This document shows, in pieces, positions 26,984 through 35,014 of a DNA stretch of 57,555 nt (position 1 is the stretch's first letter; the number at the start of each line of letters is the position of its first letter). The position numbers and the translations under genes are program-made. Under the pieces are notes generated by a model that ran no database searches, had not been told where the DNA came from, and was given only the letters and a program-made list of their open reading frames with translations. Source of the DNA: Collinsella sp. (GTDB taxonomy: Bacteria; Actinomycetota; Coriobacteriia; Coriobacteriales; Coriobacteriaceae); NCBI GenBank assembly GCA_019414645.1, contig DXLP01000015.1:1-57555 (forward strand), given 5' to 3'.

Positions 26984-28435
26984 CTACTCGACCGTATTGA
27001 CCGTTGCCGCCACGTTGCCGTCTGCCATGCGCACGCGAATGGCGTCGCCCGGCTTAAAGGTCTTGGCACTTGTAGCCACGCCGTCAACGCTGTACGCGAT
27101 GGAATAGCCGCGGGCAAGCACCTTGAGCGGCGACAGGGCATCGAGCGAAGCCGCTGCACGGCCCAGGTCGGACGCTGGCTTGCTGAGCATCGTGCGCCCC
27201 TGATGCTCCAGGCGGGAGCTTGCGAGCGTGAGCGCATGGCGCTTGCCATCGAGTCCTGAGGTGCTTGCGATCAAGCGCTCGGGTAGACGCTCAAAGTTGG
27301 AGCGGAATGCCCCAACCGAACGCGTTATGGCGCCGGACAAACGATCGGCCGTCAGGGCAAGCTCAGACTCGCGACGCTCAACCAATAACGTTGGGTCGTT
27401 GAGGCACGGGCGGCACGCAGCCGCATCGAGCGCATCGCCCAAGCGAGCCGTATAGGTATCCCAGGCACGGCGACCGCGCTGATCGAGCATCTCCAGGTCG
27501 ACCTGGGCCGACCCAATCATCGATGCCATCGCGGCACCCAGACGCTGATAGCGCGCCTCGAGCACATCGGCCAACTCCGTCATAGCCGGCGCCACCGATT
27601 CGGCCGCCGCCGTAGGCGTGGAGGCGCGACGGTCGCTCACCATGTCGCAAATCGAGGTATCGGGCTCATGGCCAATGCCGGTCACCACGGGCACGGGGCA
27701 AGCCGCCACCGCGCGGGCAAGCTCCTCGTCATTAAAGGTCATGAGGTCCTCAAAGGAGCCGCCGCCGCGCACCAGCAAGATGCAATCGGGCGCCGGCGTA
27801 ATGGCAGCGGCGCGGCGCAGGCCTTCAATGAGCTCTGACGGCGCACCCTCGCCTTGAACTTTAGCCCCCACGCAAACAAGCTCGACAAGCGGGTTGCGAC
27901 GGCGCAGCGTGCGCTTGACGTCATCGATTACGGCACCCGAAAGCGAGGTGACGACCGCCACGCGCGAGCAGAACACCGGTATGCGGCGCTTGCGCGCTTC
28001 GTCCATCAGACCCTCACGGCGTAGCTTTTCGGCCAGTTGCGCCACTTGTTGACGCAGCAGGCCCTCCCCCGCCAGCGAGAACGAGCGAGCGACAAAGCTC
28101 ATGCGGCCCGTGGCCTTATAGAGATTGAAGCTGCCCTTAAAGCTCACCTGCATGCCGTCGCGCAGATCGAACGTGCGCTTGAGATAGGCGCCCTTCCAGA
28201 TGATGCAGTCGACGGCCGCCGAGTCGTCCTTGATTTGGAAGTAGCAGTGGCCGCTTCGGGCATTGGGACCACGGAAGCCCGTGACCTCGCCCAGGACGCT
28301 CAGCTGCGGAATGGCATCGAGCGCACCGGCAGCGATCTCTACCGCCTGACTCACGCTGAGCTCCTTGCGCTCCTGCTCATCCGAACCGTCGAACTCGGCG
28401 GAAACGGCATTGCCGGTCAGATTCCAGCCTGCCAC
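26984..28435 (-). CDS. xseA: Exodeoxyribonuclease VII large subunit
   Basis: This protein of about 483 residues degrades single-stranded DNA from both ends together with XseB. An N-terminal OB fold (ELSVSQAVEIAAG, then LSVLGEVTGFRGPNARSGHCYFQIKDD) is followed by the nuclease domain, with RIPVFCSRVAVVTSLSGAVIDD, the LLVRGGGSFEDLMTFNDE motif and PVVTGIGHEPDTSICDMV. A long helical stretch precedes the C-terminal LARGYSIAY strand. The GTG at 28435 is chosen because AAAGGAGG lies a few bases upstream; ATGs at 28453 and 28462 lack a site. Confidence 0.94.
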   Translation of the reverse strand: MAGWNLTGNAVSAEFDGSDEQERKELSVSQAVEIAAGALDAIPQLSVLGEVTGFRGPNARSGHCYFQIKDDSAAVDCIIWKGAYLKRTFDLRDGMQVSFKGSFNLYKATGRMSFVARSFSLAGEGLLRQQVAQLAEKLRREGLMDEARKRRIPVFCSRVAVVTSLSGAVIDDVKRTLRRRNPLVELVCVGAKVQGEGAPSELIEGLRRAAAITPAPDCILLVRGGGSFEDLMTFNDEELARAVAACPVPVVTGIGHEPDTSICDMVSDRRASTPTAAAESVAPAMTELADVLEARYQRLGAAMASMIGSAQVDLEMLDQRGRRAWDTYTARLGDALDAAACRPCLNDPTLLVERRESELALTADRLSGAITRSVGAFRSNFERLPERLIASTSGLDGKRHALTLASSRLEHQGRTMLSKPASDLGRAAASLDALSPLKVLARGYSIAYSVDGVATSAKTFKPGDAIRVRMADGNVAATVNTVE

Positions 28436-28504
28436 GCAGCCTCCTTTCGTCATCGTGCACATGGGCTCCGGCCCTGCGCAAATTCAAGTCCAACACATAG
28501 TACA

Positions 28505-28534
28505 GCGCCGCGGGGACACAAATCTCCGCGGCGC
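28505..28534 (-). terminator. Hairpin after the YugP-type peptidase gene
   Basis: GCGCCGCGG (28505-28513) pairs perfectly with CCGCGGCGC (28526-28534). No U-tract follows on the minus strand. Confidence 0.6.
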
Positions 28535-28550
28535 CTGTCAAGCCAATTTG

Positions 28551-29255
28551 TTATCGGTTGGAGTTTCTGTTGTAGCGAGCCATAAGATAGAGCAGCTGAA
28601 TGATCGAAGTGAGCGCTGCGGCAACATAGGTAAGCGCGGCTGCCGTCAGGACCTTCTTGGCACCGTTGACCTGCTTGGAGCTCATACCCGACTGCTCGAT
28701 ATACGCCACGGCGCGGCGGCTGGCATCAATCTCGACCGGCAGCGTAACCAACTGGAACAACACACTAAACGAGAAGAAGATCAGCGCGAGGGTCGTGAGT
28801 CCCGCGATGTTCATAAACAGACCCATGAGCAACACGATGGTCCAAGTGTTCTGGGTAAAGTTGACGACCGGCACGAGGGCTGTGCGTACCTTCATCATGG
28901 CATAACCACTTTGACGCTGGGCGGCATGGCCCGCCTCGTGGCAGGCGACGGCAACGCTTGCGACCGACCCGCCTGAACGGTTGGCATCAGAGAGGTACAG
29001 GTTGTTGTCCTGCGGGTTGTAATGGTCGGTGAGCTCGCCAGCGACACCCTTGATACCCACGGCGTTACAACCGTTGGCATCGAGCATGCGGCGAGCGACC
29101 GTGGCACCCGTATCGCCGTCCGAGCGAACCTTGGACCAGGTTTTGTACGTCGAGTTGATATAGTTCTGTGCGGCAAGGCCAAGCACCGTGCAGACAAGAA
29201 CAACCAGCAGGTACAGCGGGTCGATGCCAAAGCCGTATCCATAGTAATAAGGCAT
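28551..29255 (-). CDS. YugP-type zinc membrane metallopeptidase
   Basis: This 234-residue protein matches the YugP family of membrane-bound neutral zinc peptidases. The N-terminus is a membrane segment (LLVVLVCTVLGLAAQNY), followed by GATVARRMLDANGC, DHYNPQDNNLYLSD and the zinc site ACHEAGHAAQ (HExxH). Further hydrophobic segments are at about 115-165 and 205-225. The substrate is unknown. GGAGG precedes the ATG. It is separated from xseA by a hairpin and is probably its own transcript. Confidence 0.9.
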   Translation of the reverse strand: MPYYYGYGFGIDPLYLLVVLVCTVLGLAAQNYINSTYKTWSKVRSDGDTGATVARRMLDANGCNAVGIKGVAGELTDHYNPQDNNLYLSDANRSGGSVASVAVACHEAGHAAQRQSGYAMMKVRTALVPVVNFTQNTWTIVLLMGLFMNIAGLTTLALIFFSFSVLFQLVTLPVEIDASRRAVAYIEQSGMSSKQVNGAKKVLTAAALTYVAAALTSIIQLLYLMARYNRNSNR

Positions 29256-29319
29256 GCGAATTCCTCCGAATCGAGTTACACGTTGGAGGCATTCTACCCA
29301 CTCAAGCGGCTAGGCTTCC

Positions 29320-30453
29320 TTACAGCAATTCGATTTTTCCGTCCTTCACCGTCAACCCCATATTGCCGGAAAGCAGATCGTCCAGGCGCGAGCCCACAAG
29401 CTCAAAGCGCCAGCCTTCGCGCAAGGGGCTCTGCTCGGGATGCTCAATATAGTCGGCCAGGTCATCGCGCGAGGCAATGACCGAAGTCGCCACGCCCGAG
29501 CGCTCGGCAACCAGGCGGATGAGCGCGTACATCAGGTCCGTCACGCTCTCCAACTCCGGCGAAATCTGACGGTGCCCGCGCACCATGAGCGGCAGGCGAT
29601 CGTGCGGGCAGCTCGCGCCGCGCTTGATGGCCATGAGCGCACCGTCCACGTCGCGCTCCCCCAACTGATCGGTGCCGCGAATGCTACGGAACTCCTCAAC
29701 GCGCACGGGATTGCGCTTAACGAGCGCAAGCAGCGTGTCGTCGGACATGACCCACTTGCGCGGGATGTTACGGCGTTCGGCGCGGTCCTCACGCCAGGCG
29801 GCGAGCTCACGCGCGATGCCCAACTGGTGACGGCTGCACGAATTGATGCGTTTGACCTTGCGGAACGCCTCGTGGCGATCGGCGCGATAGTGCGACTCGT
29901 CAGCCAGCGGGCGCAGCTCGTCGAGCACCCAGCCCACACGGCCCAGCTCGCGCAGGCGGCTCATCATCTCGGTATAGGCGACGATCAGGTACTTGACGTC
30001 ATCGATCGCATACTCAATCTGCTTATCGGTCAGCGGGCGGCGCGACCAGTCGGTCAGCGACTCGGTCTTGGGCAGCGATACGCCGCAGAACGTCTGAACA
30101 AGCGCGCCATACGAAATCTGCTGGCGCTCGCCCAAAAAGGCGGCGGCGACCTGCGTATCGAAAATCGGTCGTGGCAGCACGCCCACGGTATGGAGCATGA
30201 CCTCCATATCCTGCGAGCACGCGTGGAAGACCTTGGTCACGCTCTCGTCGGCCATAAGCTCGGCCAGCGGCGAGAGGTCGTCGATCACCAGAGGGTCGAC
30301 CGCTACGCTCTCGGCAGGGGTGGCAATCTGAACCAAGCACAGGCGCGGGTGGAATGTGCGCTCGCGCAAAAACTCGGTATCGACGGCAATCGCGTCGAAC
30401 TCACGGGCGCGCTGGCAAAAGTCGAGTAGAGCCTGATGTGTGGAAATGTACAT
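29320..30453 (-). CDS. rnd: Ribonuclease D
   Basis: This protein of about 377 residues is a 3'-5' exoribonuclease of the DEDD superfamily. The exonuclease motifs are VDTEFLRERTFHP (motif I, Asp/Glu), HACSQDMEV (motif II Asp) and YAIDDVKYL (motif III Tyr/Asp). C-terminal HRDC-type helical repeats follow, for example ELAAWREDRAERRNIPRKWVMSDDTLLALVKRNP. The start at 30453 (MYISTHQALLDF) is preferred for its fit to the family, although the ribosome-binding site is weak. It is divergent from the lipid kinase gene over 98 bp. Confidence 0.93.
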   Translation of the reverse strand: MYISTHQALLDFCQRAREFDAIAVDTEFLRERTFHPRLCLVQIATPAESVAVDPLVIDDLSPLAELMADESVTKVFHACSQDMEVMLHTVGVLPRPIFDTQVAAAFLGERQQISYGALVQTFCGVSLPKTESLTDWSRRPLTDKQIEYAIDDVKYLIVAYTEMMSRLRELGRVGWVLDELRPLADESHYRADRHEAFRKVKRINSCSRHQLGIARELAAWREDRAERRNIPRKWVMSDDTLLALVKRNPVRVEEFRSIRGTDQLGERDVDGALMAIKRGASCPHDRLPLMVRGHRQISPELESVTDLMYALIRLVAERSGVATSVIASRDDLADYIEHPEQSPLREGWRFELVGSRLDDLLSGNMGLTVKDGKIELL

Positions 30454-30551
30454 ATCAACCCATCGAATAAGGTTAGGCCCGAAAAACACGGGTAGGATAT
30501 CGGCATTGCCTTACAACTATACTCGGTTAGTCACAGAACGGGAACGTAAGT

Positions 30552-31469
30552 ATGCGCTGCCTTATCATCCACAACCCGGCATCGGGCCCCAGCTCAGATG
30601 AAATCTACGCATTCACGCACGCCCTCGCGCAGGGCGGCGACGAGGTCGTGATGCGTTTTATCGGCGATGGCATGGAGCCCGAGGATGCCGTGGCAGACGT
30701 GCGCGAGTTTGATCGCGTGGTCGTTTCGGGCGGCGACGGCACCGTCTCCAACGTGCTCGACCAGATGCGCGGGTGCGGTGTCCCCACGCTCGTCTTCCCC
30801 TCCGGTACGGCCTGCCTGTTCTTCAACAACATCGGCAATGCCCCTGAGGCGGCGGCGCTCGCCAAGGCCTGCCGTGCCGGTCGCACGGTCAAAGTCGACA
30901 TGGGCGAGCTCTTTTGGCTCGACGAGGACGGCAACGAGAAGCGCCACGGCTTTATCATCATCGCCGGCTCGGGCTTCGACGCCGAGATCATGATGAAGGC
31001 CGCCCCCACCAAAAACGACATCGGCGAGATCGCTTACTTCCTCTCCGCGCTCGCCACGCCCAATCCCACGGTGGCGCACTTTACGATTGAGCATGACGGC
31101 ATTGTCGAGGAGCTCGACGGCATCTGCTGCATGGCCGGCAACACCTCGGTCATCCAAAACGACATCAACCTGTTCCCCGACTGCCGTATGAACGATGGCA
31201 TGGTCGACATTGCGGTCATCGAACCCGTAAAAACTGTGCAGCTTCTACCGACTGTGATCACCGCCGCACTCGACCCCGCCGGCAAGGTACTCGGCCGCCC
31301 GCAGTTCAAGATCATCCAGACCAAGGAAGCCAAGATCACCTGCACCCCGTCGCTGGGCATGCAGTTCGATGGCGAGATTATCTCCAGCAATTCGGGCGTC
31401 TTTGGAGCCCGCGCGCTTCCGCAATGCCTCGACCTCATCGTCGACGAATTCTCCCCGCTCGGAAAATAG
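30552..31469 (+). CDS. Diacylglycerol kinase family lipid kinase
   Basis: This 305-residue protein has the DAGK catalytic domain shared by YegS and DgkB: RCLIIHNPASGPSSDE at the N-terminus, the nucleotide-binding VVVSGGDGTVSNVLDQM, FPSGTACLFFNNIG, GSGFDAEIM and the late MQFDGE motif. It probably phosphorylates a lipid such as diacylglycerol at the membrane; the substrate is not determined by sequence. A 30-residue membrane peptide follows 9 bp later with a strong Shine-Dalgarno site, and the terminator is at 31608-31651. Confidence 0.88.
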   Translation: MRCLIIHNPASGPSSDEIYAFTHALAQGGDEVVMRFIGDGMEPEDAVADVREFDRVVVSGGDGTVSNVLDQMRGCGVPTLVFPSGTACLFFNNIGNAPEAAALAKACRAGRTVKVDMGELFWLDEDGNEKRHGFIIIAGSGFDAEIMMKAAPTKNDIGEIAYFLSALATPNPTVAHFTIEHDGIVEELDGICCMAGNTSVIQNDINLFPDCRMNDGMVDIAVIEPVKTVQLLPTVITAALDPAGKVLGRPQFKIIQTKEAKITCTPSLGMQFDGEIISSNSGVFGARALPQCLDLIVDEFSPLGK

Positions 31470-31478
31470 GAGGACCCT

Positions 31479-31571
31479 ATGAACGACAATCCCCTGCTCG
31501 GCTTTATCATCATCGTTTTGGCCATGCTCGTCGGCTATGCGATCAACGTGATCCACCGCCGGAAGAAGTAA
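31479..31571 (+). CDS. 30-residue single-span membrane protein
   Basis: A short frame begins at the ATG at 31479 with AGGAGG five bases upstream. It reads MNDNPLLGFIIIVLAMLVG, then YAINVIHRRKK and a stop: a single hydrophobic helix with a basic C-terminal end, as expected for a small membrane protein with the tail in the cytoplasm. It starts 9 bp after the lipid kinase stop and ends before the strong terminator, so it should be co-transcribed. The function is unknown; a partner of the membrane-acting kinase is one possibility. Confidence 0.72.
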   Translation: MNDNPLLGFIIIVLAMLVGYAINVIHRRKK

Positions 31572-31607
31572 TTCCACATTGGTATGATATTCATCCAATT
31601 ATCGTCT

Positions 31608-31651
31608 CCCCTGCTGTTTATGCATTTGCCAAACAGCGGGGGATTTTCTTT
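31608..31651 (+). terminator. Intrinsic terminator of the lipid kinase operon
   Basis: CCCCTGCTGTTT (31608-31619) pairs with AAACAGCGGGG (31631-31641) and is followed by TTTTCTTT. The rest of the gap to 31877 holds the C69 promoter and a long leader. Confidence 0.88.
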
Positions 31652-31726
31652 GCGCCCCGTGCAAGGCGCTTTATTCAGGTAATGTAATTGCAGGACGTCT
31701 TTATTAAAGTAAAGCTACAAACCGAG

Positions 31727-31732
31727 TATAAT
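31727..31732 (+). promoter_or_regulatory. C69 dipeptidase -10 element
   Basis: TATAAT in CGAGTATAATTAACC. The -35 is weak (TTAAAG). The leader of about 140 nt includes a hairpin GAAGCTCTC/GAGAGCTTTC (about 31834-31861) near the ribosome-binding site; I do not recognise a known riboswitch. Confidence 0.6.
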
Positions 31733-31877
31733 TAACCACTCATCGCATATTTCATTACGCTTATCGAGTAAGTTTCTTTCATAGATGAATATTGTTTCCA
31801 GTTCGTTACGCTAATGGGGTGTCTTTATTGGCTGAAGCTCTCTGGCAACGGAGAGCTTTCGCACGCTGGGAGGGAAA

Positions 31878-33827
31878 ATGAGGAAAACTCACCCCGTCAA
31901 CGCGCTCAAAAAGCTTGGCATAGGCCTCGCCTTTGGAGCTGCAACCATCATGTCCATGCCGACGTCTGCGCTCGCCTGCACGCAGATCTACATGGGCGGC
32001 AAGCTCACGGCGGACGGCAACACGTACTACGGCCGCGCCGAGGACTTTGGCAAGCGCTATCTTAAGCACTACGGCATCGAACCTGCCCACGAACCTGGCT
32101 TTAAGTACAGCTCGATTGAATCTGCTTTTGAATACACTTCGAACAAGCCTACCTATCGCTACAGCTATGTACGCGACCACCCCTCCAACTGGATGGGTCG
32201 CACCGACGCCTACTCCGAGGCCGGCATCAACGAGAAGGGCGTCTCCTGCTCCGCCACGCTAAGCACCTCCTATAACGAGGAGGCCGCTGCAGCAGACCTC
32301 ATCGATGAGGAAGTGGGTCTGGGCGAGTACAGTTACGGCAGCATCATCCTGGGCGAGAGCGCCACGGCCCGCGAGGGCGTCGAGCTTCTCGGCAGCCTGA
32401 TCGATGATCAAGGCGTCTGCACCAACGACCAGATCATCATCGCCGACAACAACGAGACCTGGCTGTTCGCCACACTTTCCGCCCATCAGTGGATCGCCAT
32501 GAAGCTCGCTGACGACGTCGCGTCGCTCAACCCTAATATCGGGAGCCTCAACTACGATGTCGACCTCAATGACACCGAGAATTGCCTCCACTCTGAAAAG
32601 ATCCAATCCATGCCCGAAGAAAAGGGTTTCGCCAAATACTCCGCTGACGGCAAATTCGATGTCGCCCAAACGTATGGCGAAAGCCTCGCCGATTCCGGCG
32701 TAAACCAGTGGTCCCGCTATGTGCAAGGCCGCGATTATTTTGGTAGTCAGCTGACCGAAGGCACAGATTACGACATTATCACAGTAAAGGAGAAAGGAAA
32801 ACCTGACCAAAAGGGAGCCATGGTCAGCGAAATCCAGCCCCTGTTCTTCAAGCCTGGCAAGTCTGGTTGGAGCACTTTCGAGTTGATTCGCGCCTTCGGC
32901 AACCGCGGCGAGAACGTCCCTGGCCTCAACGCGAACACTGATGGTGTTTATTGCATCGGCAGCGAGCGCAACACCGAGATCAACCTCTTCCAGATTCGTC
33001 GCGGGTATGACCCCGAAGTCGCTACCATCCAGTGGGAAATGCTCTCCCGCGCCGCGTACTCCGTCGCCATCCCGTTGTACTCCGCTCTGATAACTGAGGT
33101 CAGCCCGTACTTCAGCGATCAGACCGTCTCCTTCGATCACTGCAAACAGACTGACGTCGTGTACAACGAGGAGCCCGAGAACTCAATCAACTACGTCCTC
33201 ATGGACATCAGCTCGCTCTGCTTTGAGAACCCTGACACCCTTGGTATCAGCGTCCGTGCCTACCTCGATGCGCTCCAGAACGAGCTCATCGAGCAGAACA
33301 AGGAAGTTGACGCCGCCATGCTAGCCGAGACGACCACCGAGGGCCGCACTGCCCTGGCCAACAAGGCCGGCAAGGCTGCTACCGAGAACACCTACAAGAA
33401 GTGCAAGGCCCTGCTCCAGGAGATGCGCGCCTATCAGAAGGCCGAAAACTTCGACCAGCCCTTCACCCCGAGCGACCTGAACACCGAGATCAACGGCCTC
33501 AAGGTGTCCATCACCTACGCCAAGGACGCTCTTGCCACCGACCCGGTAACCCCGGATCAGCCTGGTACTCCTGAGCAGCCCGGTACTCCTGAGCAGCCCG
33601 GTACCCCCGAGCAGCCCGCTAAGCCCGAGCAGCCCACCACCAAGCCCGAGAAGCCTGGCAAGTCGGACACCACGACCACGGTAACCACCAACAAGACGAA
33701 CACCAAGGGCGGCCTGCCCACCACCGGTGATCGTTTTGATGGCCGCATGGTGGCCGCATTCGCCATCGCTGGCGTTGCCGTCATCTCCGCGGGCGGTTAC
33801 TTCCTCTACCGTCGCAATAAGGAGTAA
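31878..33827 (+). CDS. Sortase-anchored C69 family dipeptidase
   Basis: This 649-residue surface protein has a signal peptide (GLAFGAATIMSMPTSALA) ending right before Cys35, and that Cys is the expected N-terminal nucleophile of the C69/Ntn-hydrolase dipeptidases (ACTQIYMGGKLTADGNTYYGRAEDF region). Family motifs EAGINEKGVSCSATLS, IADNNETWLF and FQIRRGYDP follow. The catalytic part ends near residue 555. A wall-spanning linker of tandem QPGTPE repeats and Pro/Lys-rich sequence precedes a sorting signal LPTTGD, a hydrophobic helix and a basic YRRNKE tail. Signal peptidase cleavage would expose Cys35 and sortase would fix the enzyme to the wall. It likely trims dietary or host peptides outside the cell. 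Confidence 0.92.
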   Translation: MRKTHPVNALKKLGIGLAFGAATIMSMPTSALACTQIYMGGKLTADGNTYYGRAEDFGKRYLKHYGIEPAHEPGFKYSSIESAFEYTSNKPTYRYSYVRDHPSNWMGRTDAYSEAGINEKGVSCSATLSTSYNEEAAAADLIDEEVGLGEYSYGSIILGESATAREGVELLGSLIDDQGVCTNDQIIIADNNETWLFATLSAHQWIAMKLADDVASLNPNIGSLNYDVDLNDTENCLHSEKIQSMPEEKGFAKYSADGKFDVAQTYGESLADSGVNQWSRYVQGRDYFGSQLTEGTDYDIITVKEKGKPDQKGAMVSEIQPLFFKPGKSGWSTFELIRAFGNRGENVPGLNANTDGVYCIGSERNTEINLFQIRRGYDPEVATIQWEMLSRAAYSVAIPLYSALITEVSPYFSDQTVSFDHCKQTDVVYNEEPENSINYVLMDISSLCFENPDTLGISVRAYLDALQNELIEQNKEVDAAMLAETTTEGRTALANKAGKAATENTYKKCKALLQEMRAYQKAENFDQPFTPSDLNTEINGLKVSITYAKDALATDPVTPDQPGTPEQPGTPEQPGTPEQPAKPEQPTTKPEKPGKSDTTTTVTTNKTNTKGGLPTTGDRFDGRMVAAFAIAGVAVISAGGYFLYRRNKE

Positions 33828-33890
33828 CGTCTTAGCTGAGCGGACAAGGCAGCAATGGCAGCCTCGCCCGCTCAGCCCGCTCTTTTGACC

Positions 33891-33929
33891 GGCGGGAAAC
33901 CCGCCTGAAATCTTTTCAAAAAAGATTTC
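33891..33929 (+). terminator. Two small hairpins between C69 and the Trp leader
   Basis: GGCGGG/CCCGCC (33891-33905, loop AAA) is followed at once by GAAATCTTTT/AAAAGATTTC (33907-33929). One or both may end the C69 transcript; they precede the promoter at 33951. Confidence 0.55.
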
Positions 33930-33950
33930 CCCGCACACACTTCGCTGTGC

Positions 33951-33956
33951 TATAGT
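33951..33956 (+). promoter_or_regulatory. Promoter of the tryptophan leader
   Basis: TATAGT with TG one base upstream (TGCTATAGT), an extended -10. The transcript would start near 33963, about 50 nt before the leader peptide. Confidence 0.55.
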
Positions 33957-34014
33957 GCAGCGCAACAGCAACTAGGTGCGACCGCGCCACGGCGTCACGA
34001 AAGGAGCCACCAAC

Positions 34015-34083
34015 ATGAAGAACACGATGAAGTCTCTCAACAACTGGTGGTGGCGTGAGGCGAATACGATCGGTCGACAGTGA
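34015..34083 (+). CDS. Tryptophan leader peptide
   Basis: A 22-codon frame starts at ATG 34015, with AAAGGAG upstream, and ends at TGA 34081. It contains three consecutive Trp codons (TGGTGGTGG, 34045-34053) in NNWWWREAN. Trp is the rarest residue, so a WWW run in a tiny peptide before a terminator is the hallmark of ribosome-mediated attenuation. The next gene encodes a TrpP-like transporter, which fits. The segment after the Trp codons (GGCGTGAGG, 34052-34060) pairs perfectly with CCTCACGCC (34087-34095), forming the expected 1:2 hairpin that a ribosome stalled on the Trp codons would block. Confidence 0.88.
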   Translation: MKNTMKSLNNWWWREANTIGRQ

Positions 34084-34121
34084 GTCCCTCACGCCTGTTT
34101 TTGCGCTCTAGGTGATTGGAA

Positions 34122-34150
34122 GGCCTCCGGTTTCGACCGGGGGCCTTTTT
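34122..34150 (+). terminator. Tryptophan attenuator terminator
   Basis: GGCCTCCGGT (34122-34131) pairs with ACCGGGGGCC (34136-34145) over a TTCG tetraloop, followed by TTTTT. It lies 38 nt after the leader stop codon. An antiterminator with the 34087-34096 segment is possible (GCCT/AGGC and CCT/AGG blocks) but short, so the 2:3 pairing is not settled by eye. Confidence 0.85.
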
Positions 34151-34227
34151 CTATCTCGAGCCCGATCGCATTCGCATCACGCGCCTCCGCTTTTCTCTTG
34201 CACTCCCATTCCGAAAGGATTTTCACC

Positions 34228-34800
34228 ATGTCTCAGAACACCACCGCCACCCAGCCCCGCACCGTCCAGACCGCCGACCGCGGCAAACTCGACGTCCGCG
34301 CCCTCGTCCTGCTCGCCATCCTGCTCGCTGCCGGCTTCATCCTCAACTTCACCGTCGGCAAGGCCATCTCGGGCATCTCGGGCGGCATGATCAGCCCCGA
34401 GTTCATCATCTCGGCCTTCTGCCTCACCATCCTGGTCGTTCGTCCCAACATCGGCCAGGCGCTCGTCATTGGCCTCATCTCGGCTGCCGTGATCCAGATC
34501 ACCACCACTTCGCCGTTCGTCGATTTTGCCGCCGAGGGCATCGCCGCCATGCTCATGGCCGGCATCGTCAACGCCGCCGGCAAGAACGGTCAGGTCAAGC
34601 CAGCCATCGCCATTGTCGCAACCTTCCTGACCACCTTTGTCTCCGGCGTCATCTTCATGATCATCAAGATGGCCATGCTCGGCGTGGTCGGCGAGCTCGC
34701 CGCCGCCATGCTGCCCGTCGTTGCCATGACCGCCGTCTTTAACGCCATTCTGGTCGGCGCCCTCTACCTGCCCATCCAGAAGGCTCTTAGACTCAACTAA
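34228..34800 (+). CDS. trpP: TrpP-like ECF S component (tryptophan uptake)
   Basis: This 190-residue membrane protein has about six hydrophobic segments (for example VLLAILLAAGFILNFTVG and MISPEFIISAFCLTILVV). This fits the small substrate-binding (S) proteins of ECF transporters and the TrpP family of tryptophan transporters. Genes for the ECF ATPase and EcfT follow, giving a dedicated S-A-A-T module. The leader peptide with three Trp codons upstream argues strongly that the substrate is tryptophan. The ATG at 34228 follows AAAGGA by 8 nt. Long inverted repeats lie between this gene and ecfA (34807-34909, 34953-34996). Confidence 0.85.
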   Translation: MSQNTTATQPRTVQTADRGKLDVRALVLLAILLAAGFILNFTVGKAISGISGGMISPEFIISAFCLTILVVRPNIGQALVIGLISAAVIQITTTSPFVDFAAEGIAAMLMAGIVNAAGKNGQVKPAIAIVATFLTTFVSGVIFMIIKMAMLGVVGELAAAMLPVVAMTAVFNAILVGALYLPIQKALRLN

Positions 34801-34806
34801 CCCGCT

Positions 34807-34909
34807 CGGCTTTACGAGCCACCCCATCTTGGCGTTCATTCGTCGCTCGCGTACCCAAGTACGCTTCGCTCCTCTTTCTCGCGCCAACCTGGGGCCCCTC
34901 GTAAAGCCG
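34807..34909 (+). repeat. Long hairpin inside the ECF operon
   Basis: The arms at 34807-34834 and 34882-34909 pair with small internal loops (CGGCTTTACGAG/CTCGTAAAGCCG, CCCCA/TGGGG, TTGGCG/CGCCAA), enclosing a perfect stem GCGTAC/GTACGC (34849-34864, loop CCAA). It could reduce read-through from the S-component gene into ecfA, or stabilise the upstream mRNA. Confidence 0.6.
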
Positions 34910-34952
34910 TCTCCGTGCTTCACCACCAAAAACTGTCCCAAACAACGAGCTT

Positions 34953-34996
34953 TTGGGGACGTTCTTAAACGACTAGTCATTAAAGAACGTCCCCAA
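34953..34996 (+). repeat. Inverted repeat just before ecfA
   Basis: TTGGGGACGTTCTT (34953-34966) pairs with AAGAACGTCCCCAA (34983-34996) around a palindromic GACTAGTC. Competing pairings exist: GTCCC at 34935 with GGGGAC at 34955, and GTCATT (34976-34981) with AATGAC (34995-35000). Confidence 0.5.
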
Positions 34997-35014
34997 TGAC
35001 TATGAAAGGTATCC

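Noticed and set aside
31740..31877. A possible riboswitch in the C69 leader
   Set aside because: There is a stable hairpin, GAAGCTCTC/GAGAGCTTTC, but none of the conserved cores of known classes (cyclic di-AMP, cyclic di-GMP, cobalamin, SAM) could be recognised.
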